Of a stretch of 64,000 bases of DNA, positions 34,901 through 49,900 are shown piece after piece; positions within the stretch are counted from its first letter, which is position 1, and every line of letters starts with the position of its first letter. The notes under the pieces are model-generated. The model saw only the letters and a list, made by a program, of their open reading frames with translations. It did not search any database and was not told where the DNA came from. The position numbers and the translations under genes were made by a program. This stretch comes from Anodontia alba (lineage: Eukaryota; Mollusca; Bivalvia; Lucinida; Lucinidae), in assembly GCA_964016985.1 (NCBI GenBank), contig OZ024828.1, forward strand, positions 84,956,308 to 85,020,307, read 5' to 3'.

Positions 34901-37900
34901 CTGGTGCACTGCGTCTGCTCACAAAGCTGGACCTTGTCAAAAACTATATATTAAATGCCAAACATCTCTTTATACAAACACTGGTCTACACTATTCGCAT
35001 ATGTAAAAAGTTACTTTGTTTTGGTTATCAAGGAAATATTTAGTTTAATGCTTAGCACTGGGTAAAATTTTCAGCAGACGACATTTTGAAATATTTTTCG
35101 TATTTTTTTCAGAAAACAGGATATGACATTTCATACAAATTTAATGAAATGTCAAATCCTGTTTTCTGGGAAAAATAAGAAAAATATAATCAATTTGTCG
35201 TCTGCTGAAAATGCCCAGAGAGTGGTAAAGGTTAAACATATTTTATTTCAGCACTTTCATTAGTACATACAACAAATAACAAACTAAAGCAAGGAACGAA
35301 AGCAATCTGGGCCCAGTTGTTCAAAGCGTCATTAGCTTAACGAGCTTGTTAGTGGTAAAAATATTAACTGTTCTAGGAAGTACAATATCTCAGCTATTTT
35401 TGCTGAAAAATGTGAGTAGCTTTTGCAACTGCAAAAGCTACTCATCTTTTTTTCAGCAAAAATATTAGCCTATATGCCATATTTGATGATCAAAATTTTA
35501 ACGATACATTAACTAATGACATCGTTAGTTTTGAACAAGTTGGCCCTGCTTGTTTGGTTCTTCTCCCTTGAAATATTTGTAAGAAGCATCAACAGGTGTT
35601 GCCTTGTGCAACATGTGTAGTGAAGGTGTTATGTCAAATTTGATTGGATTTGGTTTAATACTACAACAAAAATACATGTAGCTTAAAATAAAATAAATAA
35701 AATACTTTTTTTGTCCATGAATTGTTGAAAATACTGGAAACTAGTCAATTAATGTTTTGTACACCAATCTGTGAAATTGATTGATTGATTGAGTTGAGGT
35801 TTTACAGCCCAGTCAACCCATTAGGGTCATGTCGAGCCAGTCAGTTTACCTAACCACACGTTTACTGAGCAGGTTTAAGTCTTCCAAGCAGTTAACCAGT
35901 ACTTGTGCATATTCTTTTGCCAGAAACGACAACTGCCCTTCTTGAATCAGTAGAAGGAAGTGAATGACCATAGATTTCATGATCAATCTTCACAAAAGAA
36001 TGTTGCCAGATCTGGCGGCCTCGAAGCCATGTTCTCCTGGTCACCAGTTAGATGCACATCCGACTGAGCCACCCAGGCCAGAAATTGACAATTTTAAAGA
36101 CTATCAAAGAATTACTTGCTGTTGTGCAAAATGGGACCTCAAATATTTTCTTGTGCATTTGATTTAAACGAGGTTTTGCTGAAATTCTGAAACAGACTTC
36201 TTTTTAAATATGCAATGTCATTTATCAAAAAGTTGTTTCATAAAGTATTTTTGTATTGAATAAGAATTTATCTAACAATTCAGAGGACTTGTTAAGGAGG
36301 TGTATTTGATGATAATTCTGGGAAACTTTTTCTTATTCCTCCATAAAACATATGTTGTGGGTACTCTCCATAAAAACATATGCTGTAGGTACTCATTAGA
36401 AGCACCTTATCAAGGCATGTCTACAGAGTACCTACAACATATGTTTTGATGGAAAATTATCTCAGAATTATCATAAAATACTCCTCCTTAACAAGTCCTC
36501 TGCATTTAATTTGTCTTAAACTCATCCCATTCTTATGGCATTTACCTATTCTTTGCAAAGTCTAACCTTTAAAAGATATATGTAGTTCATTCAACTTCAT
36601 ACAAAAAAACTTTTAAACAAACTAAACAAGCTACCAGACAAATATAACACACATTTCTAGAGTTAAAAAAAACAACAGAAACACAGGCCAGATTTAAGAG
36701 TAAGCTCTACCAACTTTCTATCTATGTTAGAAAGTCTTGCATATTTAGACAATAATGTGGTTCTCTTTTACAAATTACCAGTATATTTCATTTGTCAATA
36801 CCAGAAATTTTCCTAACTTTACAAATGCCATGAAAACTTCTAGCATGAAAAAGAAAACTGGTTTACAGAAATTTCAAGAAAGCAGTTTTGCATGCAAAGA
36901 AATTGTAAGCTACATGTATAATGTAATTGCAAAGAAATTGTAAGCTACAATGTAACTGATAGGAAATTGTAAACTATAATGAAAGTAATAGTAAGACAAA
37001 AGATCATGCAATACATCTCTGTAGTATAGTTTAGTAATAATAAATACATGCGTCATGCATTTGTTAGTATCATTCTGCAGCTAACAGTATCAATACACAA
37101 CATGCAACTTTAATACTGAGAAAAGTGATACACATTTGTTAGCTAATACAAATTTGAATACTTGTATAACATATAACTTCCATGAACCATTGAAAAGAAC
37201 TGATATTGAATTGGGAAAAAAGTTGCCAACTATTGTTGATATTCTTCAGGTTTATGTTTTTTATTTTAGTACCAGATCATTTGAGTAATACATTCCCTAA
37301 TGCCTTGGGTGCCTGACAGCATTAAAATTCCAGTAAATGAATGATAAGCTTTACTGAAGCCATTTTTTTCTACCATGATTTTCAGTGGATTTCTCTACTT
37401 TGGACCTGTGGAATAAGCCTTAACATGATATATAAGCTAGGTACAGCTCTTCTTTAGAACTACCAATTAAAGTCACATGTATTGTGGAAGTCATACATAC
37501 AGGGTTTCACATTTACTTGGTGTTTTGATGAGTAACACACAATGCTTTTGGTGCCTTGACCAGGATTAAACTTGTTGTGGATCAACACAGGGAAACATTC
37601 CTAACATACAGTTCTAGCACAATTCTAGAAGCACAATTTTATAAACTGAAGTATATGTATGCTTAAACATGAGTAGTGCAGAATGAGGAAAATTTCATGG
37701 CCATTTTTTTTCTTTTACTTTTTAAACTAAAACAAGTTGCATATGATCATGAATAACATTATCATTCTGGATGTAAATCATGTAGACTGAATCACGACAA
37801 CAGTATAATACCCATTTTATCAAAACATTATGTAATTTTAACATAAATGATCATGTAAGCCCATTAAAAAGCATGTGTAAAAAGTGAACAACATCAACAA

Positions 37901-40900
37901 CTGGTCACTTTTGTTGGATTAATTTATACCATCAATTCAAAATTACAAGTACAATAAGTTTTAAAACTTGTGGTCAAACTAGGAGTTTGCATCAAAGGTT
38001 GTTGCTTTTTACTGCTGGCAGCTGTTACTGCCAATGTAGGATTTGACAGTGATGCCAACTATTCTATTAGTGTTAAACTTTTGCTGTATCAACCACATCA
38101 AAAAAAGTTCTCATGTGTCAGTTAACACTTTATTCCAATGGTCTTATGGAATATTTATTTTATTTAGATTTGATCAAACACTCTGTATCACTCCTCAACA
38201 TCACCATCAAGTTTCTTTTTGACTGCAGTAGCTATATTTGTTATTTACTTCTAGATACAATGCTGATCACAGGATTTGAATTGACAGTACTATAAACCAA
38301 ATGTACCTGAATGGACTGTAAAATAAAACAAGAAGCAATGTATAGTAAAACAAGGACATTTCAGATAAATGAATGCTCACATGAAAGAAAAATAACTTGC
38401 ATCTCCAAAACGGACAGTTAAAGCTTTTTTTGTTTGCCTATTAGAATTACAATATCCTGCATTTCTATAAGAGTGTACCAGCTCCACTGAACCAAAATAA
38501 TTCTTGTGACCTTTCAATAATCATGCTAATTAACTGATGCAAAAGTGTCCTTTTAAACCCATTTCTATGCATACTTGTCACAACTTGGTTTTTATTAAAA
38601 CATTGTATGCCCTTGTTTTTTCTATACATATTATTATTGCATTCTAGAATTTAGTATAAGCCCTGAACATACATGCAGAGATCAGCTAATAAAATAAATT
38701 GCTATTAAATAAGCTAATACTTGTTGATACAAGAATATAAATGAGCTGCCTTACAAGACTGCCATGAACATGCATTGTTCTATAAAAAGGTTGATAATGT
38801 AGAATGGTACAAAGTTTTTCTACCAACTCCAAAACATATCTTGTAAAGACTGAGGATTCATTTGAATTACCTCATTGAGGCAATTCCAATGCATACCAAC
38901 AAGACATAGTTTGGTGCAAAAATAACAAAAAAGTATCTTTCAAATAATCATGGCTATATAACAATTTGAGTAGCCTGGTCAGATAATATATGCAGTTCAC
39001 AAAAACAATTAGAACTGTGGATGCACTGACTAGACTGTGGATGTGAAAAAAAATGAAAATATTTAAAATCAAGAGGCCAAATGAAATGCCTGTACTGGGT
39101 TTACACAGATTTTTTTTTATTTCACGGGAAGCTCATTTAAGCCATGCTACCCAAAATGGATGCTTAACGTTAATGTGAACAAAAAAGGCCTAGATCAGCC
39201 TATGCAGCCATGCAGTATGATCAGGATCTATGACACGCTGGTAGACTAATGAATCTAAATATCCTATAAGCAACCAACGAAGGACACAAACAGACTGCAT
39301 GGATATGTGAGCTGACTGGGACCTTCCTGTGCACATATTCCTTTAGGTGAATGAATACATCTCTAAGGGAAATAACTCTTAACATGGCAATATTTGTCAT
39401 ATTTGCCTCCTTTTTAAACAATGGCTACACTTAATAGAAAGAATTTGCTCTCAGTGGGAGCAAATTCTTTCCTAAAAGAGTATACCCATTTCTGAAAGAT
39501 TTAAAATGTTTGGTGGGTGCAAAAGGGGGGCAACTTCCTGTCTGCAAAAAGTTTTCTCCCTTTACAAAATTGGGTCAGGTGTATCCATTCACTTGAAGCA
39601 CCATTTTACATCACATGGCTTGATTGTAAGATTTGTATTTACTAACTGATAGGGTTTTCCTCCTCAACTGAAAGCAAGAAAAATAAAATTGTAAACTCAA
39701 CATGTCATGTATTAATAAACATGCTATATTTTCTCTTTTGCCAAAACAAACATTCCTTTTTCAAAGTATGGACTTACAGGGACCTCTGGTAAGATATTGA
39801 ATTGTGACCACTGGTATTGATTAACCCTTAAAGCCCCAATCACAACTGCAGCAGACGAAATTGTTTTTTATATATATTTTCAGAGAAAACAAGTCTTGAC
39901 ATTTCATGTGAATCATCTGCTTGGCAGACAATTCACATGAAATGTCAAGACTCCTTTTCTCTGAAAAATAAAAAAAATTTTTAGAATGTCGTCTGCTACA
40001 AATTTTGATTGACTGATTGTGTTGGGGTTTAAAAACACATCAACCCTTGTGGGTCATTTTGTGTCGTCTCGGAGAAAAGAGATAGAAGAGATAGTAGAAG
40101 AGATGAAAAAGATGCACAGGGAAGAAAGGGGAACAGGAATGAAAGTGAAGAAACAGAAGAAATAAAACATTCCCCCTCTACCCTTACCTGCTACAAGGAT
40201 AGCAGGCCTTGCCCAACTTTAAGCCAATATCAGTTGGACGCCACAGTGACTTAAGATTCACGACACCTTCGCACCACCCGACCATCCCCGGCTACAAATT
40301 TTGCTTGGCGCTTTAAGGGTTAATGCAAATCAGACAAACTGTATGGGATACCATACTTATCCTAAATACTTTGGTATTTTGGTAGCAAAAGACAGGGCAT
40401 ATCCGGGTTCAGCAGGACTAAGATTCAATTACCTTATACAGTCAAACCTCAATAGCTCGAACACCGATGGCTTGTTTACCATGGCTAATTCGAACTTGTT
40501 TTTAAGTCTCTATGAAATTCTTCCGCTAGCTCAAGAAAACAAATGTTTAAGAAAATTTTCTTATTATATCATGAAGTTGTATGTTGTGTGTACTCATTAG
40601 AATTGCCTCATTGAGGCAATTCTAATGAGTACACTCAACATACGGTTATTGTCGAGATAATTGAAAAAAATCCTGAAATTATCGCCCTGGCGTCATGATT
40701 AACCCTCAGTGGCTCAAACTACCCATATCTAGAACAAATTTTCATCGTCCCAAAGATGTTCAAGCCATTGAGGTTTGACTATTTTGTTACAAACCTATGT
40801 TGTGCGACATCATATAATGCTATAACATGACGTCATTTATGCACTGAAAATTTCACACTAGGAAATATTTCCCAGTAGGGAAAAACAGCTATATTTTCCC

Positions 40901-43900
40901 CGGAATTCTCAGTCATTATCCACATTAAAGATATATACGTGGCAAAAAAAGTTAGGGATATTTGTATGTACGGTGAAATAAAAGGAAACTAAGACATATC
41001 TGAAATCTGAAATTGATATATTTGATTACATCATTTCATTTACAGACAAAAATCATCTGTTGGAGTCTGTAGCACCAGATGTGAATGAGAAAATTTATAT
41101 GGCAGATCACTAGGGTCACCAATAAATCCTCACAAATCTGTCAATATCGCGTATGTCCACCTGTTGCATCTATGAAGGCCACAAAACGATGACGCATACT
41201 CCTAATGAGTGTGGCAATCTGTAGCTGGGGTATCCTCCTCCACTCCTCCTGCAAGGCTGCGCCCAAAGCTTGGAGCGTTCTTGGTCATGGAACTCTCTGT
41301 CATGCACGCTGGCCAAGAATGTCCCAAACATGCTCTATTGGCGACAAGTCAGGGGATCGAGCAGTCCAATCAAGATGATCCACATTGTTCTGCTGCAGAA
41401 ACTGCTGTACTATCCTCGCCCGATGAGGTCTTGCGTTGTCATCCTGCAGCACTACGTGGTACCATAAGACTTCCTCCTCCATACTGGTCATGTTCAACAA
41501 TGGCACAGTTCGCTGTGAAGTCGATTCCAACGGTTTGAACAGACACTCTTGTTCCAGTTCTTGAGAGACATCTGCGCAGTTGTTCGGTGCTTACTGGAAC
41601 AAGAGTGTCTGTTCAAACTGTGCGGAATCAATTTCACAGCGCTGGACAGAGCTCGGTGACCTGGGGTGCCACTTTCCCAGAGACACAGACAAGCCAGGCT
41701 AGCATGGACAAGGCAGCATCGTCGATGGACTAACCAACAATGGGTGACTGTACTCTTTACCAACGAGTCACGGTTTCTGCTGGATATGCTTGACAGACGA
41801 TGTCACGTTTGGCGTCGCAGAGGTAACAGGTACGCCTTGTCGCCAATCGAGCATGTTTGGGACATTCTCGGCCAGCGTGTACGACAGAGTTCCACGACCA
41901 AGAACGCTCCAAGCTTTGGGCGCAGCCTTGCAGGAGGAGTGGAGGAGGATACCCCAGCTACAGATTGCCACACTCATTAGGAGTATGCGTCGTCGTTTTG
42001 TGGCCTGCATAGATGCAACAGGTGAACATTCTCAATATTGGCAGATTTGTGAGGTTTTATTGGTGACCCTAGTGATCTTCCATACAAATTTTCTCATTCA
42101 CTTCTAGTGCTACAGACTCCAGCGGATGATTTTTGTCTGTAAATGAAATGATGTAATCAAATATATCAATTTCAGATTTCAGATATGTCTTAGTTTCCTT
42201 TTATTTCACCGTACATACAAATATCCCTAACTTTTTTTGCCACGTATATAATATAAGGCAATAACCCTGGATAATTTTGAGTGTGCTCAGTCAGATCAGC
42301 TTGACAAGGCAATTCCAATATTTGATTGTGTTGGGGTTTGACACATCAAACCTAGGCCTTGTGGGTCATTTTGTGTTGTCTCCCAGACAAAGAGAGAAAA
42401 AAGATAGAAGAGATAGTAGAAGAGATGAAAGAGAGGGACTGGGAAGAAAGAGGGACAGGAATGATATTTTGGTACAAAATTAATAAAAACAGTGTTTTAG
42501 GGGAAAACCTATGTCCCCCCCACCCCCCACCAGTTTGAACAGACATATTGTTGAAATAGGTTGTATTTATAATTTCTCTTTGTTGTGTGCGTGAGGTTCA
42601 TGGTGTGGGGGGGGGGGGGGGGGGGGGGGTAATAATTTTAGTATTTTTGTGGGGTAAAATCAAAGACTGGGTGTCAATGTATCTCTTGCACCTCGCTCAT
42701 ACACCTATCTGAAAGGAAATTAGCTGGAGAGGCAAGGGATGCTACACCCTTCAGTTTTCTTCTCAAAGAAAAATTAATTTCTAGATATAACCACAGATGG
42801 TAGTTCCAAATATCCTAATACTTAAAATTCACATTTCCAGTACAGAAAAGTATGTTTTTCTTTTATTTATACAGGAAGAAGTTTCCCCATTAATGAATTC
42901 GGTATAAATATTGAAAACTTTCATCCAAGCATAACTTGTAAATACAGTTAAATATGAACAAAACTTCTTTAGCCTTTCATTAAATGCTTCTTTTCAGAAG
43001 AAATAAAATATCTGTGACATACCCTAAACACATATGGCGATATGGTGCAGAAAAGCCATTCATCAACATTCTAAGACCTTGTATGACCTTAAAAGGGGTC
43101 ATGGTCACCTAAATCAAATCATTTCATGTCCCAACAATATATCTGTGCTAAAACCTTGTGTACCTTGAAAATAAGGTCAATGTCATAACAATATAGCTGT
43201 GTAAGTTTGGACAAAATTCATCTATTCCTTCATGAGATAGGGTGCAGACAAGCCATTTTCCAAAATCTGAGCCCGCCTCTGTGACCTTGAAAATGGGTCA
43301 AGGTCACCAAAATCTAATCAGATCTCTCCCCTGTCTCAGCAATATATCTGTGCAAATTTGGTCAAAATCCAACAATTCATTCAGGAGATAAGGTGCAGAC
43401 AAGCTATTTTCCAACAATCTTAGCCCTCCTGTGACCTTAAAAATAGGGTCAAGGTCACCAAAATCTAATCAGTTCTTTTCCATGTAACAACAATACAGAT
43501 GTACAAGTTTGGTCAAAATCCATCCATTCCTTCATGTGATAGGGTGCAGACAAGCCATTTTCCAATAATCCAAGCCCTTGTGTGACCTTGAAAATGGGGT
43601 CGAGGTCACCAATATCTAATCAGTTCTTTTCCATGTAACAACAATACAGATGTACAAGTTTGGTCAAAATCCATCCATTCCTTCAGGAGATAGGGTGCAG
43701 ACAAGCCATTTTCCAACAATCTAAGCCCTTGTATGACCTTGAAAATTGGGTCATGGTCACCAAAGTATAACCAGTCCTTTTGCATGTCTCAACAATATAG
43801 CTGTGCAAGTTTGGTTAAAATCTACCCATTCCTTCAGGAGACAGGGTGCAGACAATCTATTTCCCAACAATCAAAGCCTTCATGTGACCTTGAAAATGGG

Positions 43901-46900
43901 GTCAAGGTCAACAATATCTTATCAGTTATTTTCCATGTCTCAACAATACAGATGTACAAGTTTGGTCAAAATCCATCCATTCAGAAGACAGGGTGCAGAC
44001 AAGCCCTTTTTCCAACAATCTAAGCCCTCATGTGACCTTGAAAATGGGGTCAGGGTCACCAAAATTTAATCAGTTCTTTTACATGCCCAGCAATATAGAT
44101 GTGCAAGTTTGGTCAAAATCCATTTATTCCTTCAGGAGACAGGGTGCAGACAAGCTATTTTCCAGCCATTTTGCAACAATCTAAGCCCTCAAGTGACCTT
44201 CACTAAAATCTAATCAGCATTTTCCCTCATCCAATGATAAATATGTGTAAGTTTGGCATCCATTAATTCATTAAGGAGATAGTGTGCAGACAAGAGACAA
44301 GGCCGACGCCGACAAGGACACCGAAACTGACAGGATCCGCACTTTAAAAAGTATGTGTCAACCCTAATGGTGGTGGGGACATAATACTCCATGTACCTGG
44401 AGCTGTAAAAAATGTAAAACCTGATTGAACTGCTACACTTTGATCTGATCTACACTGCTTGCTCCTTCATGAGCAAACAGTGTAGACTAGATGAAAGTGT
44501 AGCAGTCTGATCAAATTTTTTTCTAAAAATTTAGGATTAATATGTTTTTATGATTCCAAGAATCCCATATCATGAATAACACATGAGCAATGAGACAATA
44601 TGTTGCTGTTGGACAAAAATCATGCAGAAAGAATGAGATAAAGTACAATCAGAGCTCTACATAAGAAGTTTTGGTTTGGTTTGGAGTTTAAAGGCCCTGT
44701 CAACACTATTAAGGTCATGTTGATCTGATAAGTTAACCTAACCACAATTTTCATGGGAAGATAGATAAGGAGTTTTGCTTGTTTGTGTTGAGGTCTTACG
44801 GCCCAGTCAACCCAGTGAGGTCATGTCAAGAGTGGTCAGTTAACCTAATTGCACTTTTACTGGGCAGGTATAGTCTTCTAAGCAGTTAAAGGTTTAGTCC
44901 TCATGCGGGTAACCAGTCATGTGCACATTTTTTTGCCAGAAACTAACAACTGTCCTTCTTGAATCAGCGGAAGGGAGAGAATGACCACAGAAAATATTTT
45001 GAGACCAATATACAGAATGTTGCCAGACCTGGCGGGATTCAAACCCACAACCTGCTATCTCCAGTGGGATGTGCATCTGACTAAGTCACAGAGGCCGGCC
45101 TCTAGACAAGGAGTATCCAGATAAATATTTTTCAGGGCCCAGTTGTTCAAAGCATCTTTAGCTTAATGAGCTCGTTAAGGGTCATTTCGTTAACTGTTTT
45201 AGCAGATTCAATATACAATATTCTGATATTTTTTGCTGAAAAAATGTGAGTAGCTTTTGCACTGCAAAAGCTACTCACATTGTTTCAGCAAAAAAATTCA
45301 GAATATTTGCATATCAATTGATAAAAATTTTAACGAATCGTTAACTAACGATCGTTAGCTTTGAACAACTGGGCCCAGATTTCTCCTTATGTTGTAGCTA
45401 CTAATCAGAAGAGGCCCTTCATAACCCTGGTCCTACTGAACCCGATATATCCTGTCTTTTGAAACAGTGTAGATCCAGATCAGTTGGCTTCTAGAAGCCA
45501 ACTAATCTGGATCTGCACCATTTGTCATTCAGTATGTGACAGTATCAACAACCTGGATCAAGGAATATGATTGGCTAAAAAATTAGAAGTAGGTATGGCA
45601 TCTTAATTTATTCAGCATGACAAGGGTTAATCTTTCTCTTGCCAAACACGACATGCCCTGTCTAAGCAAACAGTGTAGATCCAGATCAGTTGGCTTCTGA
45701 AGAAGCCAACTGATCTGGATCTGCACTTTGTCATTCAGTATGTGACTTTGTATCAACAACCTGGATCAAGGAATCGGACTGGCTAAAAATTAGAAGTTGG
45801 TGTGGCATCTTAATTTATTCAGCATGACAAGGGTTAAGAGTACCTATAACATATGTTTCCCTAAAGAAATATGAAAATATCAATTTTTTTGACTGAAAAT
45901 GATGATGGATTGGTGTTTTATGTCCCTTTCAACAGTATCTGAGTTATAAAGAGACAATGAAAGGATGATATTCACAAGTGCCCTACAGTTATGTGCTAAA
46001 TTCCACCTCCCATAGGATTTGAACCTAAATTTTCTGGAGACAATGTACAATATGTAATAAAAAATGTATGATCAAGATTTGTCACACAATTTCTTTCTCA
46101 CAGAGAGTAACAGCAAAATAACCACTGCAGTTCAACCAATCAACTGCTTCAGATTTTCAGTTGAATCTTTTTTTATAACAGTCATTTGCCATATTAATTA
46201 TACATGTTGGGAGAGACAGGCCTTAGCAAACAGAGCAGATCCAGACCAGATGCCGCTGAATGCAGCATTTGATCAGTCTACAATGATTGCCACTCATGCA
46301 AATTTTTAGACACATCAACAGATAGTAAAATGGACTTGTTTAAATTTTAGTACAAGAGGGCCAAGAAGGCCCTGTATCACTCACCTGATTACCAGACAAG
46401 TTTGAGTCAACTGGCCTTTTGGTTCAAGGGAAGAAATTCAATATTGATTTTCAAGATGGGGGCCATCTTGGATTTCCAATCAGAATGATTTTACCTACTG
46501 TTGATCTACAAGTCACCTCATTACTTCCAATGAACTTTGAGTCAATTGCCCTTTTGGTTCAGGAGAAAAAGTTCAAAATAGATTTTCAACATGGGTGCTA
46601 GGGTGACCATCTTGGATTTCCAATCAGAACGATTTTAGCTATTTTTGATCTACAAGTCAGCCTGATACTTCCTATCAAATTTCGAATCAATGGGCCTTTT
46701 CCTTTTCAGGAGAAAAAGTTCGTCCACTTTGGATTTCTGAATGGAATGATTTGAGCTATTTTTGATCTACAAATCATCCTGATGATTCCTACCAAATTTC
46801 AAGTCAGTTGGCCTTTCGGTTCAGGACGGGAAGTGAAAAATAGATTTTCAAGATGACCACTATGGCAGCCATCTTGGATTTCCCATAGGAAAGATTTTAG

Positions 46901-49900
46901 TTATTTAGCTATCTACAAGCCTGATGCTTCCTACCAAGTTCCAAGTCAATTAGCCTTTCTGTTCAGGAGAAGAAGCGAAAAATAAATTTTAAAAATGGTC
47001 ACCATGGTGGCCATCTTGGATTTCTGATCAACATGATTTTAGCTACTTTTGATCTACAAGTCACCCCCATGCTTCATACCAAGTTTTGAGTCAATTGGCC
47101 TTTTGGTTCAGGAAAAAGTGAAAAATAGATTTTCAAGATGGCCACCATGGCGGCCATTTTGGATTTCCGGTCGGAAGATTTGGTTATTTTTGATCTACAA
47201 GTCACCGCGATGCTTCCTTACCAAGTTCCCAGTCAGCTGTCCTTTTGGCTCAGGAGAAGTAGTGAAAAATAGATTTTAAAGATGGCCACCATGGCGGCAA
47301 TCTTGGATTTCCGATCGCAACAATTTTAGCTATTTTTGATCTACATGTCACCCTGATGATTCCTACCAAATTGTCAACTGGCCTTTGCATTCAGGAAAAG
47401 AAGTGAAAAATAGGTTTTCAAGATGGCCGCCATGGCCGCTATTTGGGATTTCCCGTTTGGACCAATTTTAGCTACTTTTGATCTACAAGTCACCCCGCTG
47501 CTTCCAACCAAGTTTCAAATGGCCTTTCGGTTCAGGAGAAGTGAAAAATAGATTTTCAAGATGGCCACCACGGCGGCCATCTTAGATTTCCGACTGGAAT
47601 GATTAGCTATTTTTTTATCTACACCTCATCCCAATGCTTCCTATCAAGTTCCGAGTCATTAGCCTTTCAATTCAGGAAAAGAAGCGAAAAATAGTTTTCA
47701 AGATGGCCACCGTGGTGGTCAGCTTGGATTTTTGATCAGAACGATTTTAGCTATTTTTGATCTGCAAGATACCCCAATGCTACCTAGCAAGTTTTGAGTC
47801 ATTTGGCCTTTTGGTTCAGGAGAAGAAGCGAAAAATAGATTTTCAAGACGGCCATCATGGCAGCCAGCTTAGATTTCTGATCCAAACAACTTTAGCTATT
47901 TTAGATCTACACGTCATCCCGATGCTTCCTACCAAGTTTCAAGTCATTTGGCTTTTCAGTTCAGGAAAAGAACCAAAATATAGATTTTCAAGAAGGCCAC
48001 CATGGCAGCCATTTTGGATTTCCGATCAGAACAATTTTAGCTATTTTTGATCTACAAGTCACCCAATGCTTCCTACCAAGGTTCGAGTAAACTGGCCTTT
48101 CGGTTCAGGGGAAGAAGCGAAAAATAGATTTTCAAGATGGCCATTATGGCAGCCATTTTGGAATTCCTATCGGAATGGTTTTAGCTATTTTTGATCTATA
48201 TAGTTTCAAGTCAATTGGCCTTTCGGTTCAGAAGAAGAAGCGAAAAATAGATTTTCAGGATGGCCACCATGGTGGCCATCTTGGATTTCCGATCGGAACG
48301 ATTTTAGCTATTTTTTATCTACAAGTCACCCCGATGCTTCCTACCAAGTTTCGAGTCCAATGGCCTAGGGGTGTAGGAGGAGTAGGCTTTTAAATCAATT
48401 GTTGATACCGCACGATGCACGACCAATTATGCACGGCAGATGACGCATGATGGACAATGACTGACCACATTAGCTCACCTTGAGCACTTCGTGCTCAGGT
48501 GAGCTAATAAGCAGATTTTTTTTGTGGACAAATAAGAAAATTACCAATGCTTTTAGGCTGAAAATAAATCTGATCAAGAGTTACTGATCATGTGAATGGC
48601 AAAAAGTAATTGTCTTAACATTCAGCTTTTATCACAATGAAAATGCAAAAGTGCTGTCCTGTACAATACTCCAGATCAAATCAAACTAACCATTAAAGAA
48701 CCATTCAAAACTGTAGCAGATAGCATTATAAAGTGTTTTTCCAAGAAAATAAATAATGCTTGATATTTCGTGTGAATCCTCTGCTACTGTCCTTTCGACA
48801 TCACTTGGAAAGACAGTTTTTGCTTGGCATTTTATTTAAAATGAGAATATTTTGTTCTGATTGACCATATCTTATTCAAAAACCATTTGTCTTTTCTGTT
48901 TCTGTGTTTTGTTCTCAACTATTTACCCTAAATTAAATTTACGGCCAAAAATTGGTCTGACCTTTGCAATTTCTATAGTAAAATAATTTTTTGGAACTTT
49001 TGTCTTTGAAAATATTTTTTTACTTTTCTTAGTTGAATTTGAATTATTGATGGAAATTTAAGAAAAAAAATGAACTAGCAGCTATTCTAGAACTTACTGA
49101 AAATCTGCCTCCAAGTTACCTTAGGCCCTACAGATTTCTGCATAATTTGCATTCATTTTTACAATGGGAAAAAGTGAAAATATTTGACTTTTTGAAAACC
49201 AATGACTAAATTTTTTTTTTGTGTGTGTGCATAGGTAGATATGACAAATGGTTTTGCATGCAATATTGTCAACAGTTTGCAAATTTACAGTAAATTACTT
49301 ATTCCGTGTGAAGGGCCATACAAAAAACGACTTTCTGAAAGCACAGTAGGCATTAGAGTCATATGCAGTGCTACGCCTTATTTTCTCTAAAAAATAAAAA
49401 TGTAGTTTAGAATGTCATCTGCTGCTATGACTTAAAAGGTTATGTTTTTCTCATTTCTCCATAAAAAAATATAAATGCACATACAGACAAAACTAAAATT
49501 ACAGGAACTTAACCCTACTCATTCTAAATAAATTAAGATGCCACGCCCAGTTCTAATTTCCAGCCAATCAGATTACTTGATCTGAGTTTTTGATAGAAAT
49601 TCACATATTTAATGACAAACAGTGCAGATCCAGATCAGCTGGCTTCTGATCTGGATCTACACTGTTTGCTAGGACAGGGCATGACGTGTTTAGTAAGAGA
49701 AGGGTTAATTCTCTGCGAAGTAGTTAGCCTCTCTTTCCTGAACATATGTAAGGAAACCCCCTACAATTACCAGCTTCCAGCATATGAGATAGGTTCATCT
49801 AAAGCCAAAGACTTGGGAACCGAATTTTCTATGTATTGTATACTATTATATATGACATAATTTGGTCTTTTAAATCCAAATATTTAGGATTATTATAATA

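Larger units (their letters stand above)
40932..42250. mobile_element. Tc1-like element rearranged into a giant inverted repeat
   Basis: TATATACGTGGCAAAAAAAG at 40932 matches the complement of the right end. The match continues about 410 bp inwards on both sides (to about 41345 and from about 41835). The arms include the C-terminal transposase coding region, not just the terminal repeats. The centre has a further hairpin of CAGACACTCTTGTTCCAG (41537 and complement near 41595). The element is non-autonomous. Confidence 0.88.
45110..45890. mobile_element. FB element hosting one GP and two TTAA-1 copies
   Basis: The FB left arm is GTATCCAGATAAATATTTTT, then (after GP) TTTCTCCTTATGTTGTAGCT, ACTAATCAGAAG. 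The right arm, GAGTACCTATAACATATGTT, resumes only after the two TTAA-1 copies. All three guests lie within the former hairpin. Confidence 0.75.

Noticed and set aside
43733..44184. Repeated overlapping frames of about 100 codons
   Set aside because: They derive from the 150-bp HL-e units.
46419..48393. Series of frames sharing a repeated QEKKFKIDFQDG-like motif
   Set aside because: They come from the 143-bp array of HL-f; period changes break the frame each few units, so this is not a repeat protein.
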